Source of the DNA: Alloalcanivorax mobilis
Lineage (GTDB): Bacteria; Pseudomonadota; Gammaproteobacteria; Pseudomonadales; Alcanivoracaceae
DNA length: 64,000 nucleotides
Direction of reading: 5' to 3'
Assembly: GCF_002864685.1 (NCBI RefSeq)
Contig: NZ_NMQZ01000023.1
Span: forward strand, 24,769-88,768
Positions 42,359-49,824 of this stretch are shown piece by piece. Made by a program: the position numbers and the translations under genes. The notes under the pieces are model-generated. The model ran no database searches, was not told where the DNA came from, and was given only the letters and a program-made list of their open reading frames with translations. Numbering within the stretch: the first letter of the stretch is position 1; each line of letters opens with the position of its first letter.

Positions 42359-43749
42359 GCCAGCACACCGAACAACTCACCGCTTTCCTGGCCGATCTGA
42401 GTCATGCGCGGATACCGGCACCGGTGGTGGCACGCACCGAGGATCTGTTTCTCGACTGGCTCGGCTCGCTGCTGGCCGGCCGGCGGCAGCACCCGATCCC
42501 CGTGTTCAACGCCTACGCCCGGCGCATGGGCCCGGCGCAGGGCGGCAGTGAAAACCTGGTGGACGGCGGCACCACCTCGCCCTACTTCGCCGCCCTGGTG
42601 AACGGCGCCAGCTCCCACGTGGTGGAGCAGGACGATCTGCACAACAGCTCGGTGCTGCACCCCGCCACGGTGGTGTTTCCGGCGGCGCTGGCCGCCGCAC
42701 AGGATCTTGGAAAAAGCGGCCGCGATCTGATTGTCGCGGCGGTGGCCGGCTACGAAGCGGGCATTCGCATCGGCGAATTCCTGGGCCGCTCGCACTATCG
42801 CATCTTCCACACCACCGGCACCGTGGGCACGCTGGCCGCCGCCGTGGCGGTGGGCAAATTGCTGGCGCTTGACCAGGCCGGCTTCACCCACCTGCTGGGC
42901 AGCGCCGGCACTCAGGCGTCCGGCCTGTGGGAGTTTCTCCGCGACGCCGCCGACTCCAAACAGCTGCACACCGCCAAGGCCGCCGCCGACGGTGTGCTGG
43001 CCGCCTATATGACCGCCGACGGTCTGACCGGCGCCAGCGACATTCTGGAAGGCGATCAGGGCCTGGCCGCTGGCCTGTCCAGCGACGCCGAGCCGCGCTG
43101 TCTCAGCGACCGTCTGGGCGAGCGTTGGGCACTGGCCGAGACCTCATTCAAATTCCACGCCTCCTGCCGCCACACCCACCCGGCGGCGGATGCTCTGCTC
43201 GATCTGATGCAACGGGAAAACCTGGACGCCGCCCAAATCAAGAGTGTCACCGCCCGTGTGCACCAGGGTGCCCTCGATGTGCTCGGCCGGGTCACCGTGC
43301 CGCGCACCATTCACCAGGCAAAATTTTCCATGGGCACGGTGCTCGGGCTGATCGCCTTGCACGGCAAGGCCGGCTTGACCGAGTTCCACCAGGTACCGCT
43401 GGACGACACCGACGTGGCGCGCTTCCGGGACAACGTGTCGATGGTGCTCGACGCCGAGGTGGACGCTGCCTATCCATTGCGCTGGCTGGGCCGGGTGGAG
43501 GTGGAAACCGTCGACGGCCGGCGTTTGCAAGGCGCCATCGACGAACCCAAGGGCGACCCGGGCAACACCCTTTCACGGCCCGAGCTGGAACAGAAATTCC
43601 GGCGGCTGGCGGCGTTTTCCGAAGCGCTCAATGACGATCAGACGGACACCCTGATCGAACGCGTCTGGCACCTGAATGAAGACGCCCCACTCCACTTTGC
43701 CATCGCCACGGCGGCAACCCCCGACGACGAACACCAGGAGACCCTTTGA
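42355..43749 (+). CDS. MmgE/PrpD family protein
   Basis: A 464-residue protein of the 2-methylcitrate dehydratase / cis-aconitate decarboxylase superfamily. Conserved blocks are DLFLDWLGSLLAGRRQ, NGASSHVVEQDDLHNSSVLHPATVVFPAALA and TSFKFHASCRHTHPAADALL. Members act as dehydratases, isomerases or decarboxylases on small polycarboxylates. A member of unclear function is present in the itaconate operon of Pseudomonas. Starts at ATG 42355, overlapping the upstream stop (ATGA). Activity cannot be assigned from the sequence. Confidence 0.9.
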   Translation: MSQHTEQLTAFLADLSHARIPAPVVARTEDLFLDWLGSLLAGRRQHPIPVFNAYARRMGPAQGGSENLVDGGTTSPYFAALVNGASSHVVEQDDLHNSSVLHPATVVFPAALAAAQDLGKSGRDLIVAAVAGYEAGIRIGEFLGRSHYRIFHTTGTVGTLAAAVAVGKLLALDQAGFTHLLGSAGTQASGLWEFLRDAADSKQLHTAKAAADGVLAAYMTADGLTGASDILEGDQGLAAGLSSDAEPRCLSDRLGERWALAETSFKFHASCRHTHPAADALLDLMQRENLDAAQIKSVTARVHQGALDVLGRVTVPRTIHQAKFSMGTVLGLIALHGKAGLTEFHQVPLDDTDVARFRDNVSMVLDAEVDAAYPLRWLGRVEVETVDGRRLQGAIDEPKGDPGNTLSRPELEQKFRRLAAFSEALNDDQTDTLIERVWHLNEDAPLHFAIATAATPDDEHQETL

Positions 43750-44912
43750 TGATCGAGTATGACCAGCAGGCGCTGGAATCCATCCGCGACGGCGTGCGCG
43801 GGCTGTGCGCGCGGTTCAGCGACGACTACTGGCGCGCCATCGACCAGCAACAAAGCTTCCCCGAGGAGTTCGTCAAGGCGCTCACCGACGCCGGCTGGTT
43901 GTCGGCGATGATTCCGGAGCAATACGGTGGCTCCGGCCTGGGGCTGGCGGAGGCGTCGGTGATCCTTGAGGAAGTGAACCGCTGCGGCGGCAATTCCGGC
44001 ACCGTGCACGGCCAGATGTACAATATGTTCACCCTGCTGCGGCACGGCTCCGACCAGCAAAAACAGCATTACCTGCCACGCCTCGCCAGCGGCGAGCTGC
44101 GTCTGCAATCCATGGGCGTCACCGAACCCACCACCGGCACCGACACCACCAAGATCAAAACCAGCGCCGAACGGCGCGGTGATAAGTACGTGATCAACGG
44201 CCAGAAAGTGTGGATTTCCCGCATCCAGTATTCCGACCTGATGATTCTGCTGGCGCGCACCACGCCGCTGGATCAGGTGAAAAAGAAAACCGAGGGCATG
44301 TCGATTTTTCTGGTCGACCTGCACCAGGCCATCGGCAACGGCCTGACCGTGCAGCCGATCGCCAACATGGTGCACCACGTCACCAACGAACTGTTCTTCG
44401 ACAACCTGGAAATTCCCGCCGACAGCCTGATCGGCGAAGAAGGCCAAGGCTTTCGCTACATTCTTGATGGCCTCAATGCCGAGCGCACGTTGATCGCCGC
44501 CGAGTGCATCGGCGATGGCCGCTGGTTCATCGAAAAAGCCAGCCGCTACGCCAACGACCGCGAAGTGTTCGGCCGGCCCATCGGCAAGAATCAGGGCATC
44601 CAGTTCCCCATCGCCGAAGCGCACATCGAAGTGGAAGCCGCCGATCTGATGCGCTGGCAAGCCTGCCAGCAATACGATTCCGGCCTTAACGCCGGCGCCA
44701 GCGCCAACATGGCGAAATACCTGGCCGCCAAGGCGTCCTGGGAAGCGGCCAACGTGTGCCTGCAAACCCACGGCGGTTTCGGCTTTGCCTGCGAATACGA
44801 CGTCGAGCGGAAATTCCGCGAGACCCGCCTGTACCAGGTGGCGCCGATTTCCACCAACCTGATTCTTTCCTACGTGGCGGAACACTTGCTCGATCTGCCA
44901 CGCTCGTTTTGA
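43749..44912 (+). CDS. Acyl-CoA dehydrogenase of the itaconate-type operon
   Basis: A 387-residue flavoenzyme. Motifs: MGVTEPTTGTDTTKIKTSA, VINGQKVWISRIQYSDLMIL, DGLNAERTLIAAECIGDGRW, YANDREVFGRPIGKNQGIQF and THGGFGFACEYDVERKFRE. Sequence differs from both ACADs of the leftward operon and resembles the type found in itaconate gene clusters. The EPTTGTDTT loop replaces the more usual EP.AGSD. Start ATG overlaps the upstream stop (TGATG). Confidence 0.92.
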   Translation: MIEYDQQALESIRDGVRGLCARFSDDYWRAIDQQQSFPEEFVKALTDAGWLSAMIPEQYGGSGLGLAEASVILEEVNRCGGNSGTVHGQMYNMFTLLRHGSDQQKQHYLPRLASGELRLQSMGVTEPTTGTDTTKIKTSAERRGDKYVINGQKVWISRIQYSDLMILLARTTPLDQVKKKTEGMSIFLVDLHQAIGNGLTVQPIANMVHHVTNELFFDNLEIPADSLIGEEGQGFRYILDGLNAERTLIAAECIGDGRWFIEKASRYANDREVFGRPIGKNQGIQFPIAEAHIEVEAADLMRWQACQQYDSGLNAGASANMAKYLAAKASWEAANVCLQTHGGFGFACEYDVERKFRETRLYQVAPISTNLILSYVAEHLLDLPRSF

Positions 44913-44934
44913 TCCGCACGCAAGAGGCTTCGTC

Positions 44935-46134
44935 ATGACCGATTTCACCGCCACCGAACGCCCCTTGGATGGCATTACGGTGATCAGCCTGGAACACGCC
45001 ATCGCCGCGCCCTTTTGTACCCGGCAACTGGCTGACATGGGCGCCCGGGTGATCAAGATCGAACGGCCCGGCGTCGGCGATTTCGCGCGCGGCTACGACG
45101 AACGGGTACGCGGCCTGGCCTCCCATTTCGTCTGGACCAACCGCTCGAAAGAGAGCCTGACCCTGGATCTCAAACACGACGCCGCCCAACCGCTACTGGA
45201 ACAATTGCTCGGCGACGCCGACGTGCTGGTGCAGAACCTGGCCCCCGGCGCCGCCGCGCGCATGGGCCTGAGCTTTGAGGCCCTGCATGAGCGCTTCCCG
45301 AAACTGATTGTGTGCGACATTTCCGGCTACGGTGAAGGCGGCCCCTACCAGGACAAAAAAGCCTACGATCTGCTGATTCAGAGCGAGGGCGGCTTTCTCT
45401 CGGTCACCGGCAGCCAGGAGGAAATGGCCAAGGCCGGCTGCTCCATCGCCGACATCTCCGCCGGCATGTACGCCTACAGCCATATCCTCGCCGCCCTGCT
45501 GATGCGCGGTAAAACCGGCAAGGGTTCACGCATCGACGTGTCCATGCTGGAAAGCCTGGTGGAGTGGATGGGCTACCCGCTTTACTACGCCTTTGAAGGC
45601 GCCGAGCCGCCGCCGCGCAGCGGCGCCGCCCACGCCACCATCTATCCCTACGGCCCGTTCGACACCGGCGACGGCGGCACCGTGATGCTCGGCCTGCAAA
45701 ACGAGCGTGAATGGAAAGTGTTCTGCGAACAGGTCCTTCAGCAGCCGGCCATCGCCGAGGACCCGCGCTTTGTCTCCAACACCCTGCGGGTGCGTCACCG
45801 GGCCGCCCTGAAGGCGCTGATTCTGGGTGTATTCGCCGAACTGGACGCGGAAGATGTGATCCGGCGCCTGGAACAGGCGCGCATCGCCAACGCCCACGTC
45901 AACGACATGCGCGGCGTCTGGAATCATCCGCAGCTCGCCGCCCGCCAGCGCTGGGCCGAGATCGGCAGCCCCGGTGGCCCGCTGCCGGCGCTGCTTCCGC
46001 CCGGCCAGAGCAACGCTTTCGCGCCGCGCATGGACCCGGTGCCCGGCCTTGGCGAACACGCCGAAGCGATTCTCGCCGGCCTCGGCTACAGTGACGAAGA
46101 CATCCACCAACTCCGCCAGCAGGGAGTGATCTGA
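44935..46134 (+). CDS. CaiB/BaiF-type (family III) CoA-transferase
   Basis: A 399-residue family III CoA-transferase. It has the N-terminal CoA-binding stretch GITVISLEHAIAAPFCTRQLADMGARVIKIERP, the catalytic Asp in KAYDLLIQSEGGFLSVTG and RGKTGKGSRIDVSMLES. In the itaconate pathway Ict moves CoA from succinyl-CoA to itaconate; operon context supports that role, though mesaconate and related acids are alternatives. A 22-base gap precedes it. Confidence 0.92.
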   Translation: MTDFTATERPLDGITVISLEHAIAAPFCTRQLADMGARVIKIERPGVGDFARGYDERVRGLASHFVWTNRSKESLTLDLKHDAAQPLLEQLLGDADVLVQNLAPGAAARMGLSFEALHERFPKLIVCDISGYGEGGPYQDKKAYDLLIQSEGGFLSVTGSQEEMAKAGCSIADISAGMYAYSHILAALLMRGKTGKGSRIDVSMLESLVEWMGYPLYYAFEGAEPPPRSGAAHATIYPYGPFDTGDGGTVMLGLQNEREWKVFCEQVLQQPAIAEDPRFVSNTLRVRHRAALKALILGVFAELDAEDVIRRLEQARIANAHVNDMRGVWNHPQLAARQRWAEIGSPGGPLPALLPPGQSNAFAPRMDPVPGLGEHAEAILAGLGYSDEDIHQLRQQGVI

Positions 46135-46961
46135 TGGCTCCGGCAACCGCGCCACTGCGCTCCGCCCTCTTCGTGCCCGCCAGCCGCCCCGAACGCATCG
46201 TCAAAGCACTCGCCAGCGGCGCCGACGCGGTGATCGTGGACCTGGAAGACGCGGTGCCCGCCGCCAACAAGGAGCAGGCCCGCGAGCAACTGCGGCACGC
46301 CTTGCAGACCCCCGGCGCACCCGTGTGGGTGAGGGTGAACGCCGTCACCAGCGCCTGGTTCCAAGCCGACCTGCAAGCCTGCGCCGACAGCGCCCGGGTC
46401 GCCACCATCATGGTTCCAAAAACCGAATCCCGTGGCGACCTGGAACGCGCCGGCGCCGCCGGTAAGCCCCTGTGCGCCCTGATTGAATCCGCCGCCGGCC
46501 TCACCGAACTGGCGTCGATCAGCGCCGCCCCGGGTTTACAGCGTCTCGCCTTCGGCGCCCTGGACCTGGCGCTCGACCTTAACCTGGGCCCCGGCAGCGC
46601 CGCCGGCGACCTGCTCGATGCCCTGCGCGCGCAACTGGTGGTCCACAGCCGCGCGCGCCGGTTAAACCCACCCCTGGAAAGCGTGGAAGCGGATTTCCGC
46701 CACCCACACAAAACCAGCTACCTGGCGCAACGCGCCGCGCAAATGGGGTTCGCCGGCATGCTCTGCATCCACCCCAGCCAGATTGAGCCGGTGCACAACG
46801 CCTTTCGCCCCGCCACCGAACAACTGGACTGGGCCCGGCGTGTCCTCGACGCCGTGGCCCACCACGACGGTGCCTTCCAACTGGATGGGGAAATGGTCGA
46901 CGAGCCGGTGATTGCCAGAGCGCGGCGGCTGTTGGCGGAAAACGGCGAGGGGGTTAGGTAG
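46134..46961 (+). CDS. CitE-like citramalyl-CoA lyase
   Basis: A 275-residue HpcH/HpaI-CitE family lyase. The magnesium site residues are visible: DAVIVDLEDAVP, ALIESAAGL (Glu) and LAFGALDLALDL (Asp), with Arg in VWVRVNAV. The family cleaves beta-hydroxyacyl-CoA by retro-aldol or Claisen chemistry. As the last gene after transferase and hydratase genes it should cut (S)-citramalyl-CoA to pyruvate and acetyl-CoA, the end of itaconate breakdown (inference by pathway). Start overlaps the upstream stop (TGATG). Confidence 0.9.
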   Translation: MAPATAPLRSALFVPASRPERIVKALASGADAVIVDLEDAVPAANKEQAREQLRHALQTPGAPVWVRVNAVTSAWFQADLQACADSARVATIMVPKTESRGDLERAGAAGKPLCALIESAAGLTELASISAAPGLQRLAFGALDLALDLNLGPGSAAGDLLDALRAQLVVHSRARRLNPPLESVEADFRHPHKTSYLAQRAAQMGFAGMLCIHPSQIEPVHNAFRPATEQLDWARRVLDAVAHHDGAFQLDGEMVDEPVIARARRLLAENGEGVR

Positions 46962-47319
46962 GAACGGGCCCAGCCAGCGACCGGGTTTGATGTCCATGTG
47001 GCATGAGCCCTCTAACCGGCACGGCCAACCTGTTCCCTGCGCCAGCCCCTTGGGCCGGCTTGTCGAACCGGTGGGTTGAATCAAAGCCACCCCCTCCGCC
47101 ATACAAAAAAGGCGCCCTGGGCGGAGCGGCGGGAGTAACAGAACCGTGGGCGGGGTGGGATTGATTCGCAGCCTGCGGCTGCTCACCCCTTCGGGGCGCC
47201 ACCGCACGCGGCGGCGTCCTGCGCCGGCCCCTTGGGCCGGCTTGTCGAACCGGTGGGTTGAATCAAAGCCACCCCCTCCGCCATACAAAAAAGGCGCCCT
47301 GCTGGGCGCCTGTTTTGTA
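46962..47319. repeat. Non-coding region with an 84-bp direct repeat next to tRNA-Ser
   Basis: No gene seen. Positions 47036-47119 and 47218-47301 are the same 84 bases apart from one difference (47044 a, 47226 g), 182 bases apart. Each copy contains GCCACCCCCTCCGCCATACA, the 3' end of tRNA-Ser in the orientation opposite to the functional gene. The right copy abuts the tRNA to make a long inverted repeat. The part before 47036 carries CCGGCACGGCC and CTGTTCCCTG, also seen in the other intergenic repeats of this window. Confidence 0.85.
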
Positions 47320-47334
47320 TGGCGGAGGGGGTGG
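47269..47334. repeat. 31-bp inverted repeat including the tRNA-Ser 3' end
   Basis: Arms 47269-47299 and 47304-47334 pair with one mismatch across a four-base loop. The right arm covers the acceptor 3' strand, CCA and part of the T-arm of tRNA-Ser. The inner seven pairs (GGCGCCC/GGGCGCC) followed by six T on the minus strand form the tRNA terminator. Confidence 0.85.
47287..47313 (-). terminator. Intrinsic terminator of tRNA-Ser
   Basis: Minus strand GGCGCCC, loop AGCA, GGGCGCC, then TTTTTT. A perfect seven-pair stem directly after the tRNA 3' end; it may also stop the convergent citE operon. Confidence 0.85.
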
Positions 47335-47407
47335 GATTCGAACCCACGGACGGTCGCCCGTCGGCGGTTTTCAAGACCGCTGCTTTCGGCCACTCAGCCA
47401 CCCCTCC
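47320..47407 (-). tRNA. tRNA-Ser (TGA)
   Basis: An 88-base class II tRNA with encoded CCA and a long variable arm (CGACGGGCGACCGTCC region). Acceptor GGAGGGG pairs with CCCCTCC, discriminator G as in serine tRNAs, anticodon loop CTTGAAA gives TGA (UCA codons). Confidence 0.97.
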
Positions 47408-47418
47408 AATGGGCGCCA

Positions 47419-47446
47419 ATCATACCTGAGCGGGACCGCCAGTCAA
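47419..47446 (-). promoter_or_regulatory. Sigma-70 promoter of tRNA-Ser
   Basis: Minus strand TTGACT (47446-47441) and TATGAT (47424-47419) with a 16-base spacer, 11 bases before the tRNA 5' end. Confidence 0.75.
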
Positions 47447-47575
47447 CGGCGTCGGGTGCGGTTGCTCATAGATTGCGCAGTGGCGGGGCTCGCCATCCTG
47501 ATCGCGCTGTGCCAGCATGCGCTTCGGTCTTTTTTAAAACAGCATTCCAGATAACAAGATAAAGGAAACAGGTCG

Positions 47576-47857
47576 ATGATTGGTATTACCGCGATTCTCA
47601 AGGCAAGCCCGGGCAGCGGCGACGCGTTGGCTCAGGAAATGAAGAACATCGCCGCTGAAGTGGTGAAGGAAGAAGGCAATCATGCCTATAAGGTGCATCA
47701 GTCGCTGGAAGATCGTGACACCGTGATGATCTATGAGCAGTACTCTGATCAAGCGGCGTTGGACGCTCACCGTGAAAACATGAAAAGCCTGGGCGGCGGC
47801 CTGAAAGGTTTGCTGGCCGGCCGGCCGGACGTGAAACTGTTCAATCTGCTGGATTGA
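47576..47857 (+). CDS. Antibiotic biosynthesis monooxygenase (ABM) domain protein
   Basis: A 93-residue single-domain ferredoxin-like protein of the ABM/YgiN type (MIGITAILKASPGSGDALAQ, VHQSLEDRDTVMIYEQYSDQ, DAHRENMKSL). Such proteins oxidise quinols or aromatic rings without cofactor, or act as small stress proteins; the exact reaction is unknown. AAGGA lies about ten bases before the ATG. A strong hairpin follows the stop. It is a stand-alone gene between tRNA-Ser and yccA. Confidence 0.88.
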   Translation: MIGITAILKASPGSGDALAQEMKNIAAEVVKEEGNHAYKVHQSLEDRDTVMIYEQYSDQAALDAHRENMKSLGGGLKGLLAGRPDVKLFNLLD

Positions 47858-47886
47858 TCCGCCGTTCCGCTCTCATTGCTTTGCAA

Positions 47887-47911
47887 GAACGCCGGGCCGC
47901 GCCCGGCGTTC
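47887..47911 (+). terminator. Hairpin after the ABM-domain gene
   Basis: GAACGCCGGG and CCCGGCGTTC form a perfect ten-pair stem with a five-base loop, 29 bases after the stop codon. There is no T-run after it, so termination efficiency is uncertain. Confidence 0.5.
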
Positions 47912-48160
47912 CCCATTTGCAGGGCTCGGCGCGGATCTGATTGTTGTTCCTATCCTGTTCCCTGTGGCCCACTCCAGGGCTCGCCCCCGGATGAAAAATC
48001 AACCCCGTGGCCGGCGCTTCGCTACCCTCCGCATAGCGTTTTTTGCACTTCGCTCTACGTCAATCACATTGTCATAACCCCGTGATTTAAGAGGAGAAAT
48101 CTTGATTTTGGTATCAAGGTCCCTATTATCAGGGGACATTCCTTATTGTGAGCGAAGAGT
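47912..48160. other. Non-coding region with degenerate repeat remnant and yccA promoter
   Basis: No gene seen. GTTCCTATCCTGTTCCCTGT (47945-47964) resembles the heptamer arm of the element at 63.7 kb and may be a decayed copy. The right part holds the yccA promoter. Confidence 0.45.
48101..48129 (+). promoter_or_regulatory. yccA promoter with overlapping palindrome
   Basis: TTGATT (48102-48107) and TATTAT (48124-48129) with a 16-base spacer, about 30 bases before the yccA start. CTTGAT-TTTGGT-ATCAAG (48101-48118) is an inverted repeat covering the -35 box, in a position suited to a repressor. Confidence 0.6.
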
Positions 48161-48850
48161 ATGCGCAACCAACCGAATCCCTATGCCGCGCCTGGCCATG
48201 CGGGCAGTGGCGTTACGGTCTCTGGAGAACGCGCCGCGCAGGTGCTGAAGAACACCTACATGCTGCTGGGCCTGTCCCTGATCGCGGCCACCGGGGCGGC
48301 GATGTTCGCGATGTCCGCCAATATCGGTTATATGAACCCCTTCCTGACCATCGGCGTTTACTTTGTGCTGCTGATGGCCACCAACGCGTTGCGCAACAGC
48401 GGCTGGGGCATTCTCGCCGTGTTCGGCCTGACCAGCTGGCTGGGCTTCACCACCGGGCCGATCATCAATATGTACGCCCAGGTTCAGGGCGGCATGGAAA
48501 TCGTGTCGCTGGCGCTGGGTGGCACCGCCACCATTTTCGTGGCGATGTCGGCGATCGCGCTGGTCACGCGCAAGGATTTCAGCTTCCTCACCAACTTCAT
48601 CATGATCGGCGTGCTGGTGGCGTTCCTGGCTTCCCTGGTGGCGGTGTTCTTTGAGATTCCGGCGCTGGCGCTGGCGGTGTCCGCCGCGTTCGTGCTGCTC
48701 TCCTCGCTGCTCATCATGTGGCAGACCAGCGCCATCATTCATGGCGGCGAGACCAACTACATCATGGCCACGGTCACGCTGTTCGTATCGATCTACAACC
48801 TGTTCCTGTCCCTGCTCAATATCCTGACGGCCCTCAGCGGCAACGATTGA
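48161..48850 (+). CDS. yccA: Bax inhibitor-1/YccA family membrane protein
   Basis: A 229-residue protein with seven hydrophobic helices after a polar N-terminus. BI-1 signatures include FGLTSWLGFTTGPIINMY and, near the C-terminus, GGETNYIMATVTLFVSIYNLFLSLL, with the Asp at the very end (SGND). E. coli YccA modulates the FtsH protease. It heads the tus operon with a TGATG overlap to tusD. Confidence 0.94.
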   Translation: MRNQPNPYAAPGHAGSGVTVSGERAAQVLKNTYMLLGLSLIAATGAAMFAMSANIGYMNPFLTIGVYFVLLMATNALRNSGWGILAVFGLTSWLGFTTGPIINMYAQVQGGMEIVSLALGGTATIFVAMSAIALVTRKDFSFLTNFIMIGVLVAFLASLVAVFFEIPALALAVSAAFVLLSSLLIMWQTSAIIHGGETNYIMATVTLFVSIYNLFLSLLNILTALSGND

Positions 48851-49236
48851 TGCGCTTCAGCGTACTGGTGACCGCCGGCCCTCAGCGGCCGGCGGCCCTC
48901 ACCGGTTTGCGCACCGTCGAGGCGGTGCTGCGTTCCCGCCACCAACTTCACTGCGTATTCTTCTACGGCGAAGGCGTGCACCTGGCCAATCGGCTGGCGC
49001 GCCGCGACGACGATGCGGTCTGTGTGCCCCGCGATTGGCAACGGCTGGTGGAGACCCGGGCGCTGCCAGCGGTGGTGTGCGTGGGCGCGGCGCTGCGGCG
49101 TGGCGTCACCGATGCCGCCGAGGCGCACCGTGCTGGCTTGCACGGCGACAATCTGGCCCCCGGCTTCCGGCTCGCCGGCCTGGGCGACTGGGTCGAGGCG
49201 CTGCGCGGCAGCGAACGGGTGGTGCATTTTGGCTGA
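48850..49236 (+). CDS. tusD: Sulfurtransferase TusD
   Basis: A 128-residue DsrE-like protein. The active Cys is in AVVCVGAALRRGVTDAAEA, the TusD motif. With TusB and TusC it forms the hexameric complex that passes persulfide from TusA to TusE for 2-thiouridine synthesis at tRNA position 34. Start overlaps the yccA stop. Confidence 0.94.
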   Translation: MRFSVLVTAGPQRPAALTGLRTVEAVLRSRHQLHCVFFYGEGVHLANRLARRDDDAVCVPRDWQRLVETRALPAVVCVGAALRRGVTDAAEAHRAGLHGDNLAPGFRLAGLGDWVEALRGSERVVHFG

Positions 49237-49537
49237 TTCCCTGTTGTATCTGATCAACCAGCCCCCCGGCGGTGATGCCGGCTGGCGCGAGGCGGTGGAG
49301 ATGGCGCTGACCGGCGCCGCCTTCGGTCAGCTCACGGTGGTCTGGTTGCAGCGCGTACCGATGCTGACCTTATCACGGCGCGCCGATGCCGCTGAGCTGA
49401 TCGCCGAGTTGACTGGCTTTGGTGTGCGTTGCGTGGCCGATGGCGGGCTCGACGTCACCGTGCCCGGCGTGGAAGCGCTGCAACCCGAGGCGTTGTCGGC
49501 GCTGCGCGCGGAGGCCGCTCAGGTGGTGGTGCTCTGA
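49229..49537 (+). CDS. tusC: Sulfur-relay protein TusC
   Basis: A 102-residue DsrF-like protein, shorter than E. coli TusC (119). The only good start is TTG 49229, overlapping the end of tusD by eight bases; the frame reads ADSLLYLINQPPGGDAGWRE. TusC is a structural subunit and needs no Cys. Position between tusD and tusB decides the assignment. Confidence 0.88.
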   Translation: MADSLLYLINQPPGGDAGWREAVEMALTGAAFGQLTVVWLQRVPMLTLSRRADAAELIAELTGFGVRCVADGGLDVTVPGVEALQPEALSALRAEAAQVVVL

Positions 49538-49797
49538 TGCTGCATTTGATTGCCTTCGACGACCCGCATGGCGATCTGGCCACGGCCTGCCTGGCGCTGT
49601 ATCAGGACGGCGATGTCTGTGTTTTCATGGATCGCGGTGTGTTGATCGCCGCCGAATTTCCCCGCCGCGGGCCCGCCTATCTGCTCGACGGATCAGAGGC
49701 GCCGGCACGATGCCCCGCCGATCTGACGGTCATCGACCCGGATCGCCTGATCACACTGATCGCCGAGCACGGGCCGGTCACTGGCTGGTATCCTTAG
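49537..49797 (+). CDS. tusB: Sulfur-relay protein TusB
   Basis: An 86-residue DsrH-like protein with the opening MLHLIAFDDPHGDLATAC and ending VTGWYP (the usual TusB end is near W). The ATG overlaps the tusC stop (TGATG). The expected next gene tusE (DsrC) is missing: only 27 bases separate tusB from ybiB. Confidence 0.9.
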   Translation: MLHLIAFDDPHGDLATACLALYQDGDVCVFMDRGVLIAAEFPRRGPAYLLDGSEAPARCPADLTVIDPDRLITLIAEHGPVTGWYP

Positions 49798-49824
49798 CCT
49801 TCCTGACCCGCTCTGGACATTCCC

